DNA of 64,000 bases from NCBI RefSeq assembly GCF_019173455.1, contig NZ_JADPQH010000001.1, forward strand, positions 372,001 to 436,000. Reading direction: 5' to 3'. This document shows, piece by piece, positions 1 through 7,784 of this stretch. The DNA is from Nesterenkonia sp. Act20 (GTDB lineage: Bacteria; Actinomycetota; Actinomycetes; Actinomycetales; Micrococcaceae). The notes beneath the pieces were generated by a model that searched no databases, was not told the origin of the DNA, and saw nothing but the letters and a program-made list of their open reading frames with translations. Position 1 is the first letter of the stretch, and each line of letters opens with the position of its first letter. Position numbers and translations under genes: made by a program.

Positions 1-243
1 AGGAGACGGCGTGTCTCGGCGTGTCCTGGTGCTCCAGCAGAAGATGTTGAGTCCGCGCAGCCGAGAGGACACTAGATGTGGTGTTCTGAGTCTCCGGATT
101 GGGGAGGTCTGAGAGCTTGGACAGACACCGTCGAGGGACTTCACAGACTGGGCACCTAGGGTCGAGAATCGAATCACCGGTCCTGTGGCCGGCGCCTCGC
201 AGCTCCACGTTGCGGGTACCTGAACTCCGAGGAGATCTTCCCC

Positions 244-1299
244 ATGTCCGCTGGACGCCCTCCTGACACTGACAGTCAGTTTCTTCCCCCCGAGGCGCCC
301 GATCTGGCCTCTATCGGCACCGACGGGCGACGGCTGGGAAACCGAGATCTGGACCGCCACCGGGCCACGACGCGGACACGGCAGAACACTGCGCGTCGCA
401 GCGGCTCGACCGGGGCCCCGACGGCCAGCGCCAGCGGAAGAGTCTCGGGCAGCGAGAGCAACGTGTATCAGCAGCTGCTGTCTCAGCTGCACACGACATC
501 CGGGACGCAGGGCGAGGACGTCGCCGTCCGGATGGCCGATATCCGCCGCCAGCTCACCGAATTTCAGCTGCACTATAAGTTCGGCATGGATGAGGTGCTG
601 ACCAAGATCAATGTGCTGCGTGAGGAGTTCGAGCACACCCGCGACTACTCTCCGATCGAGCACGTGAACTACCGGCTCAAGTCCCTGGATCGGATCCTGG
701 ACAAGGTCCAGCGCTACGGCTGTGAACCCACGCTGGAGAGCATCAAGCATTCCATTCGCGACATCGCCGGGATTCGGATCACCTGTTCCTTCGTCTCCGA
801 TGCCTACTGGGTGGCGGAGATGCTGTGCAGCCAGCCCGACCTGCGCGTGGTGGAGGTCAAGGACTACATCCGGCGGCCCAAGCTCAACGGCTACCAGAGC
901 CTTCATGTGATCGTCCAGGTGCCGGTCTTCTTGTCCAACCGCACCGAGTTCGTCTATGTGGAGGTCCAGATCCGCACCGTGGCCATGGACTTCTGGGCCT
1001 CGCTCGAGCACAAGATCTACTACACCTACGACGGCGAGGTCCCCGGGGACATCCTCGATGAGCTTCGCGACGCGGCTGTGCAGGCGGCGGCGCTGGACAA
1101 GCAGATGGCCTCGATCCGGGACCGGGTGACCGCGTTGAAGGATCAGGCTCCGGTCTCCGGTCAGGGCGCCACCGGACCGACTCCCAGCGATCGGACGACG
1201 GGCGCATGGTTCCCCTCCGACGACTCCATGGGCACGACGTGGCAGTGGGAGGACATCGCCAAGCATGCCGGCGGACCCCACGAGGGCCCCCAGGACTAG
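244..1299 (+). CDS. Small alarmone synthetase-like GTP pyrophosphokinase (RelA/SpoT domain)
   Basis: This 351-residue protein has one RelA/SpoT nucleotidyltransferase domain, at roughly residues 100-270. It carries the family signatures IRDIAGIRI, KLNGYQSLH and VEVQIRT, followed by MDFWASLEHK. There is no HD hydrolase domain, no TGS and no ACT, so it belongs to the single-domain small alarmone synthetases, which transfer pyrophosphate from ATP to GTP or GDP to make (p)ppGpp. The first 90 residues are Ser/Thr/Arg-rich and probably disordered, and the last 50 are also low complexity. The ATG is preceded by GAGGAG at a normal distance. Nothing coding was recognised in positions 1-243. The gene is convergent with thiD and stands alone. 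The family is certain; the exact product nucleotide is not. Confidence 0.9.
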   Translation: MSAGRPPDTDSQFLPPEAPDLASIGTDGRRLGNRDLDRHRATTRTRQNTARRSGSTGAPTASASGRVSGSESNVYQQLLSQLHTTSGTQGEDVAVRMADIRRQLTEFQLHYKFGMDEVLTKINVLREEFEHTRDYSPIEHVNYRLKSLDRILDKVQRYGCEPTLESIKHSIRDIAGIRITCSFVSDAYWVAEMLCSQPDLRVVEVKDYIRRPKLNGYQSLHVIVQVPVFLSNRTEFVYVEVQIRTVAMDFWASLEHKIYYTYDGEVPGDILDELRDAAVQAAALDKQMASIRDRVTALKDQAPVSGQGATGPTPSDRTTGAWFPSDDSMGTTWQWEDIAKHAGGPHEGPQD

Positions 1300-1354
1300 T
1301 CGGGGTCGAGATGCTCCGCTCAGGCCAACGGCTCTGCTGTAGGTCAGGTTCTGC

Positions 1355-2218
1355 TCAGTCCCAGAGCTCCGCGAAGTGCTGGATGGGCCCGTGGCCGGTT
1401 CCCACTTCGAGGGTCTCGGAGGCCTCGAGCGCGTGGGTCATCCATTGTTTGACCACCGGCAGGGCCTCGGTCCAGCTGTAGCCGCGGGCGGTGAGTGTGG
1501 CCAGGGCCGCGGAGACGGAGCATCCCGTGCCGTGAGTGTTCTGGGTGTGGATGCGCGGGGAGGTGAACTGTTCCTCGCGCGGGCGCACACCGTGCTGGAG
1601 CGGGTAGACCAGGGTGTCGACCACCTGCTGCTGCGCTGTGTCATCCTCCAGATGACCGCCCTTGGCCAGGACCACCACCTGGTGAGCGTCCGCCACGGTG
1701 CGCGCCTGGAGCACCATCGCCTGGGGGTCCTGCGCCTGTGCGGCTCCGGCGAGCAGCGCGAGCTCGGGCACGTTCGGGGTGATCAGCTCGGCACGGTGGA
1801 GAAACGCGATCAGCGCAGTCTCCGCAGCGGCGTCGAGCAGCCGGTCGCCCGAGGTGGCGACCATGACGGGGTCCAGGACCAGCCGTGGGCGCGAGTCGTC
1901 GTCGGCCCAGGTGGCGTCGAGCCAGTCAGCCACGGTGGTGATGATCTCCGCTGTTCCGAGCATGCCGATCTTGATCGCGTCGATGGCTACGTCCTCGGAG
2001 ACGGCGTCGAGCTGGGCACGAAGGAAGCTGGCCGGGGGCAGGTGGATCTCCCGGACCCCCCGGGTGTTCTGCGCGACCAGAGCTGTGACCACGCACATCC
2101 CGTACCCGCGATGTGCGGCGAAGCTCTTGAGATCTGCCTGGACGCCCGCTCCCCCCGTGGGGTCGGTTCCAGCGATCGAGAGGATGTTCGGGATCGTGCG
2201 CGCGGACGTGGAGCTCAT
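1355..2218 (-). CDS. thiD: Hydroxymethylpyrimidine/phosphomethylpyrimidine kinase
   Basis: The 287-residue product matches the ThiD ribokinase fold. The start has ILSIAGTDPTGGAGVQAD, which forms the substrate pocket. DPVMVATSGD lies in the middle, and NTHGTGCSVSAALA near the C-terminus is the anion-hole and catalytic-Asp region (here the usual GTGC motif). It phosphorylates HMP and HMP-P in thiamin pyrophosphate synthesis, in the cytoplasm. It starts 16 bases downstream of the ggt stop codon on the same strand, so read-through from ggt is likely, although no thiamin genes neighbour it. No TPP riboswitch was seen upstream. Length is normal for the family. Confidence 0.92.
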   Translation of the reverse strand: MSSTSARTIPNILSIAGTDPTGGAGVQADLKSFAAHRGYGMCVVTALVAQNTRGVREIHLPPASFLRAQLDAVSEDVAIDAIKIGMLGTAEIITTVADWLDATWADDDSRPRLVLDPVMVATSGDRLLDAAAETALIAFLHRAELITPNVPELALLAGAAQAQDPQAMVLQARTVADAHQVVVLAKGGHLEDDTAQQQVVDTLVYPLQHGVRPREEQFTSPRIHTQNTHGTGCSVSAALATLTARGYSWTEALPVVKQWMTHALEASETLEVGTGHGPIQHFAELWD

Positions 2219-2234
2219 AGACCCATGCTAATCG

Positions 2235-4019
2235 TCACTCCAGCACCGAATAGGTGCCGACCCTGCGGTCATCGGTGGCGCCGGTGACCTCGCCCGTCTC
2301 GTAGTCCACCTCAAGCGCCTGCACCGAGCCGAAGCCACCCCACTCATCGGGCCAGACCTGCAGCTCCCAGCCCAGGTCCTCGAGCCCGCTCACGGTCTGT
2401 GCCCCGGGCTGGTCATCGAGGAACAGCGTGCTGGACTCGTCGTCGAAGCGGAAGCGCAGCCCGTCGAACGAGTCCTGCAGCGAAGCTTCCTGCAGGCCCC
2501 ACTGTGTCAGCACTGTGCCCATGATGTTGAGGATCTGGTTGCCGCCGGGGGTTCCGATGCCCAGCACCGGACGCTGTTCCTGGTCGAGGATGATGGTCGG
2601 CATGGACCAGGTCACCGAACGGCGGCCGGGTTCGGGGCGGTTCGCCGGGGAGTCCACGGCGTCGAAGCGGCTGAGCTGGTTGTTCAGGAAGAAGCCGTTC
2701 GTGACCTCCCCCGCTCCCCAGAAGTTGGTGAGCGTATTGGTCATAGAGACCATCACACCATCCTCGTCCACCACAGAGATATGGGTGGTGTTGGCGTCGA
2801 TGGGCGCACGGCCAGCTGCTGCGTTCTGTCCTGGCTCGGCGGTCTGTCCTGGATCGGCGTTCTGTCCTGACTCGGAATCGGGCGCGGTGTTGGCGGAGAG
2901 ATCAATCTGCGCATTGGCCTGCTGGTCGGTGATCTCCTCCACCGGGACCTGCACGAAGGCGGGGTCGCCCAGCTCGGTGAGCACGGTCTCCTCCGCGACC
3001 AGCCAGGCTTCGGAGAGCGTCTCGATGTACTCGGCCGAGTCGGGCTCCATCTCGGCGATGCCCGCGGCCTCGGCGACCTGGAGCATCTGCACCAGGGCTA
3101 CACCCGGGAGCGCGGGTGCGGCAGCCAGCACGCCATAGTCTCCGAACTCGCCGGAGACCGGGGCCGAGAGGGTGGGCTCGTAGTCGGCCAGGGTCTGTTC
3201 GTCGAGGCCCTCGACCGCGGTGAGATCGGAGGCCAGACTGCCGGTGTAGAACGCTTCCCAGCCCTCTTCGGCGACCGTTCCCAGGGTCTCAGCGAGCTCA
3301 GTCTGGACCAGCTGCTCGCCGGTCTGAAGCGGTTCACCATCGACTTCGAAGGGCTCCACCCCGTCGATCGCCTCAGGTCCGAGATCTTCGGTCATCCGAG
3401 TGGCCAGGAAGTCGTAGACCTCGAAGCCTTCGGAGGCCAGCTGCTGGGCCGGCTGGACCAGCCGGTCCCACTCCAGGCTGCCGTGCTCCTCGTGGAGCCG
3501 CCCCATGCCGGCGACGAATCCGGGGACGCCGATACCGGATTCCGGGATCTCTCCGTCGACCCCCACCTCTTCGCGGTAGTCATAGAACAGCGGGTCGCCG
3601 TCCTGTCCGGCGATCACCACGGAGCCGCCGCCGCCGAGCCCGGAGGCGTAGGGCTCCACCACGGAGACGGCGAAGGCGGTGGCGATCGCAGCGTCCACGG
3701 AGTTCCCACCCTCGGCCAGGACCTCCTCGCCGGCCTGCACCGCGAGCTCATTGCCGGCGCTGACGCCTTGCTGCGAGAGCACCGCTTCCTCCTCCGGCTG
3801 AGCGGAGCTGCTCGGCTCCGGCGGTTCCACGCTGGGCTCTTCGGGCTCGGCGGTCGGTGGTGGCGGTGGCGGTTCCTCCTCTGCCGCGCAGGAGACGAGA
3901 AGTCCCAGGGTGGCGAGCAGGGCGGCGCTGCGTCCGGCGCGGCTGCGTCCCAGACGGCCTCTGCCGGCTGGAGCATGAAGGCTCTCTGGAATGCGGGGGT
4001 TGCTGGTCTGTGGCTGCAT
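2235..4019 (-). CDS. ggt: Gamma-glutamyltransferase, predicted lipoprotein
   Basis: This 594-residue N-terminal nucleophile hydrolase transfers or hydrolyses the gamma-glutamyl group of glutathione and related compounds. The leader has a twin-Arg-rich stretch and a lipobox (LLVSC), so it is probably membrane-anchored outside the cell, followed by a Pro/Glu-rich tether. GGNSVDAAIATAFA and GLGGGG are typical large-subunit motifs. Autocleavage should occur before Thr411 in NTTHISVVD, leaving a 184-residue small subunit with NTLTNFWGAG and GTPGGNQI. Just before the nucleophile there is a repeated Gly-Gln-(Asn/Thr)-Ala-(Asp/Glu)-Pro insert. A GAGGGAG ribosome site precedes the ATG. It lies between a DUF418 gene (12-base gap) and thiD. 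Confidence 0.92.
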   Translation of the reverse strand: MQPQTSNPRIPESLHAPAGRGRLGRSRAGRSAALLATLGLLVSCAAEEEPPPPPPTAEPEEPSVEPPEPSSSAQPEEEAVLSQQGVSAGNELAVQAGEEVLAEGGNSVDAAIATAFAVSVVEPYASGLGGGGSVVIAGQDGDPLFYDYREEVGVDGEIPESGIGVPGFVAGMGRLHEEHGSLEWDRLVQPAQQLASEGFEVYDFLATRMTEDLGPEAIDGVEPFEVDGEPLQTGEQLVQTELAETLGTVAEEGWEAFYTGSLASDLTAVEGLDEQTLADYEPTLSAPVSGEFGDYGVLAAAPALPGVALVQMLQVAEAAGIAEMEPDSAEYIETLSEAWLVAEETVLTELGDPAFVQVPVEEITDQQANAQIDLSANTAPDSESGQNADPGQTAEPGQNAAAGRAPIDANTTHISVVDEDGVMVSMTNTLTNFWGAGEVTNGFFLNNQLSRFDAVDSPANRPEPGRRSVTWSMPTIILDQEQRPVLGIGTPGGNQILNIMGTVLTQWGLQEASLQDSFDGLRFRFDDESSTLFLDDQPGAQTVSGLEDLGWELQVWPDEWGGFGSVQALEVDYETGEVTGATDDRRVGTYSVLE

Positions 4020-4031
4020 GATTCGTCTCCC

Positions 4032-5192
4032 TCAGGAAGGCGTCGGCTTCTGCTCCATGGATGTTCCGGGCTTGGCCCGCCGGGGGTAGGCGCGGGCGTG
4101 CTGCCGTCGGCGGTGGCGTTCGGGCAGTCGATAGTGCACTCGTAAAAAGGTCGGGGCCTTGCGCAGCAGGGCCTCCAGCGGACCATAGCGGAGGTTGGCG
4201 ATCCAGACGACGGCGAAGAGGACCAGTCCCAGCATGATCGCACAGCTGATCAGCAGCCCCTCGAGCGGGTCCTGCGGGCCCGGGTAGATCAGCACGGCAA
4301 TGATCACCAGGTGGGCGGTGTAGGCGGTGAGCGGCATCTGACCCACGGCCACGAGGAGTCGGATGCGCTGGCTGAAGTACGGCACCACGATCAGCAAAAT
4401 CCCGAGCAGCATCACCGCGGTGCCGCTGGCGCTGATCAGCCACAGCGGCATCTGGGAATGTCCGACGGCGGAGATCAGCCGGTCGAAGTCCACATCACTG
4501 GTGTCCGGCTGGCCGAGCACCCGCACCAGCAGCTGGGACAGTCCGAAGGCTCCGAACCCGGCGATCGCCCCGACATAGAGCAGTCGTCGCTGGACCTTGA
4601 TGTTGCCCAGCGGCTGCCGCCCTATCCAGACCCCCAGAAAGAACGGGGCGATCCACACGACCAGCGGATAAGGACCGGAGACGAGGATCGCCGCCATGAT
4701 CTGGAACGGCGAGTCGCCCAGCTGCGCGGGTTCGATATGGAAGTCAGTGGACTGCCGCGCGAGGATCCAGAGGACCGGACCGAGCAGCGCGGAGGCAGTG
4801 GCGGACCAGAAAAGCCATCGGGTGGACATCTTCACCATGAACGCCGCGAGGAAGAACAATGCGGCGTACGTGGGAAGGATGACGTTGACCCCATGGTCGA
4901 GCGTCTGCAGCGCCAGGCCCAGCGCGAGGAGCAGCAGGCCCCGCCAGAGCAGCGTGCTGCGCCGGGTGATGCCCTTGGTCAGGGATCGGCGCGCCAGGAA
5001 GGTGACTCCGATGCCGGCGAGCACCACGAAGAGGATGGACGCCCGCCCGTTGAGCCCCCGCACGATCCAGGACGCCCAGCCGTCGGTGTTGTACGGACCG
5101 ACATTGACGATGATCATGCCGAAGATCGCAAGCGCCCTCGCCACATCAAGGGCGTAGAGGCGACTCAGTCCGCGAGCTTGGGAGCTCAGCAT
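4032..5192 (-). CDS. DUF418 / YeiB-like polytopic membrane protein
   Basis: The 386-residue protein has about ten hydrophobic segments. It opens with the signature LDVARALAIFGMIIVN, and the C-terminal half resembles the DUF418 domain (WFAP-like region near VGQMPLTAYTAHL). The family resembles heparan-alpha-glucosaminide acetyltransferase and acyltransferase-3 proteins, so acyl transfer across the membrane is possible, but no member-specific function can be given. AGGAGG precedes the ATG. It is probably co-transcribed with ggt, 12 bases downstream. The C-terminal tail is basic and cytoplasmic. Confidence 0.85.
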   Translation of the reverse strand: MLSSQARGLSRLYALDVARALAIFGMIIVNVGPYNTDGWASWIVRGLNGRASILFVVLAGIGVTFLARRSLTKGITRRSTLLWRGLLLLALGLALQTLDHGVNVILPTYAALFFLAAFMVKMSTRWLFWSATASALLGPVLWILARQSTDFHIEPAQLGDSPFQIMAAILVSGPYPLVVWIAPFFLGVWIGRQPLGNIKVQRRLLYVGAIAGFGAFGLSQLLVRVLGQPDTSDVDFDRLISAVGHSQMPLWLISASGTAVMLLGILLIVVPYFSQRIRLLVAVGQMPLTAYTAHLVIIAVLIYPGPQDPLEGLLISCAIMLGLVLFAVVWIANLRYGPLEALLRKAPTFLRVHYRLPERHRRRQHARAYPRRAKPGTSMEQKPTPS

Positions 5193-5274
5193 GCGGGAGG
5201 GTCCTCCTAGCCCGGGCGATCAGGTACCTCAAAACTGTACCCCCTCCCGGTACGGACGGCGCGGCGTGCGTCGT

Positions 5275-6543
5275 TCAGAGCACCGCCCAGCCCAGCAGGC
5301 CAGCCGCGATGACCACGGCCCAGGCCGGGGCTCGCCAGCTGTTCAGCGCCACGAAAGCGAGCACCGCGAGCACCAGCGCCGGGGTTCCCACCTCGAGCAC
5401 GCCCACCGTGAACACTGGGGTGTAGAGGGCTGCCGCCAAGATGCCGACCACCCCCGCGTTGACACCGAGAAGAACCCGGCGAGCGCGGGCGTTGCTGCGC
5501 AGGCGCTCCCAGAACGGCACGGCAGCGAGGACCAGCAGCGCGGCGGGGAGGAAGATCGCGGCGACGGCGAGTCCTGCCCCGGCGAGTCCTGCCCCGGCCA
5601 GTCCTGACACGCCCGCTCCTCCAGAGGCTCCGAGGAACCCGGCGAAGGTGAACAGTGGTCCCGGCACTGCTTGAGCAGCCCCGTAGCCAGCCAAGAACAC
5701 CTCGGCGTCGACCAGCTGCGGGACCGTCTCGGACTGCAGCAGCGGCAGCACCACGTGGCCTCCACCGAAGACCAGGGCCCCGGCACGGTAGAACGAGTCA
5801 AGCGCCGACGCCCAGGCACTGCCGCTGAGACCTGCCAACAGGGGCAGTCCGAGCAGCAGTCCGATGAACAGGATCAGCGCGGTGACCGAGACACGGCGCG
5901 AGACCCGGACGGTGAATGCGTCCTGGTGCCCGGGACCGGACTCCGGCGCGCGCAGCCAGAGCGCCCCTGCCAGGCCGGCGGCGAGGATCGCGGCCACCTG
6001 AATGAAGGGGTGCGGCACGAGCAGCACGAAGACCATGGCCCCGGCCGCGATGCTGGCTCGCGGGGCATCGGGCGTGAGGGCGCGGGCCATGCCGATCACG
6101 GCATGGGCCACCACGGCGACGGCGGCCGCTTTGAGACCCTGGATCCAGCCGGCCTCGGCCAGGTCACCGGCATTCTGGACCCAGAACGCGAACGCGACCA
6201 GGAGCAGCACCGAGGGCAGGGTGAAGGCGAACCATGCCGCAGCCATGCCGGCGTATCCTGCGCGCTGCAGCCCAAGTGCCATGCCCACCTGGCTGGAGGC
6301 GGGTCCTGGCAGAAACTGGCACAGCGCCACCAGGTCCGCATAGGCCTTCTCGGTGAGCCACCGACGGCGCGTGACGAACGCTTCGCGGAAATACGCGAGG
6401 TGAGCCACCGGCCCTCCGAAAGATGTGAGGCCCAGGCGCAGGAACACCAGGAAGACTTCGACGACTGTCCCCGGGTGGCGCTTGTCCGAGGGGTCGACGT
6501 CATCGGCGTCGTCGAAGGGGGTCTGCGGCGGGTGCGTCATCAC
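5275..6543 (-). CDS. chrA: Chromate transporter, CHR family (long bidomain form)
   Basis: A 422-residue membrane protein with two homologous CHR halves. The N-half has FLRLGLTSFGGPVAHLAYFR and QFLPGPASSQVG; the C-half has FYRAGALVFGGGHVVLPLL and AVPGPLFTFAGFLGA. These paired FGGP/FGGGHVVLPLL and PGP motifs define ChrA. It is predicted to export chromate, possibly with sulfate as the physiological substrate. A Gly-Ala-Gly-Leu-Ala repeat lies at the second PGP motif. The gene is divergent from the SGNH hydrolase gene, leaving about 80 bases for both promoters. The start could be either of two adjacent ATG codons; no strong ribosome site is visible. Confidence 0.92.
   Translation of the reverse strand: MMTHPPQTPFDDADDVDPSDKRHPGTVVEVFLVFLRLGLTSFGGPVAHLAYFREAFVTRRRWLTEKAYADLVALCQFLPGPASSQVGMALGLQRAGYAGMAAAWFAFTLPSVLLLVAFAFWVQNAGDLAEAGWIQGLKAAAVAVVAHAVIGMARALTPDAPRASIAAGAMVFVLLVPHPFIQVAAILAAGLAGALWLRAPESGPGHQDAFTVRVSRRVSVTALILFIGLLLGLPLLAGLSGSAWASALDSFYRAGALVFGGGHVVLPLLQSETVPQLVDAEVFLAGYGAAQAVPGPLFTFAGFLGASGGAGVSGLAGAGLAGAGLAVAAIFLPAALLVLAAVPFWERLRSNARARRVLLGVNAGVVGILAAALYTPVFTVGVLEVGTPALVLAVLAFVALNSWRAPAWAVVIAAGLLGWAVL
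5565..5609. repeat. 15-bp tandem repeat, three copies, inside chrA
   Basis: Three consecutive 15-base units beginning CGGCGAGTCCTGCCC; the third has a few changes. They keep the reading frame and encode a five-residue Gly-Ala-Gly-Leu-Ala repeat in or next to a membrane segment of ChrA. It looks like a replication-slippage expansion. Confidence 0.8.
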
Positions 6544-6620
6544 CGCATACCCTGGAGCAACAAAGTGAACAACAGTTGAATTCGAGCCGCGCCGCAGGGG
6601 CGCGTCTGCGGAGGGACAGC

Positions 6621-7784
6621 ATGGAGATCAACGACGTCGACCTGATTCCGCTGTTGCGCGGCGCGCTGGACTACGAGTCCACCGCACGCGGGCTGGTGCC
6701 GTGGCGGCTCCCCAGCTGGGCGCGCGAACAGAGCTACGACCCCGCCGTGGGACGCGTGGCTGGAGAACCAACGGGAGTCCGCCTCGACCTCCGCACCGCG
6801 GCGACCTCACTGGTGCTTCGCACACACCCGACCCGCCGAGTCTCTTCAGACGCAGCTGCGCCCCAAGCCTTCTATGACGTGATCGTCGACGGCGCGCTCT
6901 TCGCCCGCCTCCCCTCCCCCGGCGAGGACGCTGGGACCACCCTGCGCACCGATCGCTTCACCGGGAAGGTCACCAGGATCAAGGGCGTGGATGCACGACT
7001 GAGAGTGCCCGACCTTCCCGCCGGAGAGCACCACGTCCAGATCTGGTTGCCGCACAACGAGACCACCGAACTGATCAGCCTGTTCTCCGACGCGGAGGTC
7101 GACCCGGGCCCGACGGTGTCGGGGACGCACTGGCTGCACCACGGAAGCTCCATCAGTCACGGCTTCGACGCCGCTCACCCGACCGGGACCTGGCCGGCCG
7201 TGGCTGCGGCGGCCGCCCGGGTGGAACTGACCAACCTGGCGCTCTCGGGCCAGGCCATGCTGGACCCCTTCACCGCCCGCACGATCCGCTCAGCGGAGGC
7301 GGACGTCATCAGTGTGAAGCTGGGGATCAACATCGTGAACGAGGACGCCATGCGACTGCGCACCTTCGTGCCGGCAGTGCATGGATTCCTCGACACCATC
7401 CGCGAGGGCGGCCACGCCCAGACTCCGCTGCTGCTGGTCTCGCCGCTGCACTGCAGGATCCAGGAGACCACGCCGGGGCCGCTGCTCTTCGAAGAGCTCG
7501 ACTCGGGACCCCGCTACTCGCCCCTGGGAGATCCCGACGATGTGAGCCAGGGCAGGCTCACCCTGCAGGTGGTGCGGACCGCATTGCGGCAGATAGCGAA
7601 TCAACGCATGGCCACCGATCCGCATCTGCACTTCCTGGACGGACTTGAGCTCTTCGGCGCTGCCGACGAGGCGGATCTCCCGCTGCGCGATCAGCTGCAC
7701 CCGGGCAGCGAAGCCCACCTTCGCATCGGGCAACGCTTCGCAAATGTTGCACTGGCCCGCGGGGGTCCACTGAACCTGCAATGA
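6621..7784 (+). CDS. SGNH/GDSL-type hydrolase
   Basis: The 387-residue product has a beta-rich N-terminal half (a carbohydrate-esterase-like accessory domain) and an SGNH hydrolase domain from about residue 170. The catalytic block is HHGSSISHGF, where the first Ser after Gly is the nucleophile. LGINIVNED supplies the Gly and Asn oxyanion blocks, and DQLHPGSEAH supplies the Asp-His pair. It probably removes an acyl or acetyl group from a sugar or lipid; the substrate is unknown. I chose the ATG at 6621 because GGAGGG lies just upstream; an in-frame ATG at 6576 has no such site. Its stop overlaps the next start (ATGA), so it is translationally coupled to the ABC pair. Confidence 0.82.
   Translation: MEINDVDLIPLLRGALDYESTARGLVPWRLPSWAREQSYDPAVGRVAGEPTGVRLDLRTAATSLVLRTHPTRRVSSDAAAPQAFYDVIVDGALFARLPSPGEDAGTTLRTDRFTGKVTRIKGVDARLRVPDLPAGEHHVQIWLPHNETTELISLFSDAEVDPGPTVSGTHWLHHGSSISHGFDAAHPTGTWPAVAAAAARVELTNLALSGQAMLDPFTARTIRSAEADVISVKLGINIVNEDAMRLRTFVPAVHGFLDTIREGGHAQTPLLLVSPLHCRIQETTPGPLLFEELDSGPRYSPLGDPDDVSQGRLTLQVVRTALRQIANQRMATDPHLHFLDGLELFGAADEADLPLRDQLHPGSEAHLRIGQRFANVALARGGPLNLQ

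Noticed and set aside
1-243. Possible 3' end of an upstream gene at the window edge
   Set aside because: No frame with recognisable protein sequence could be followed; left as upstream region.
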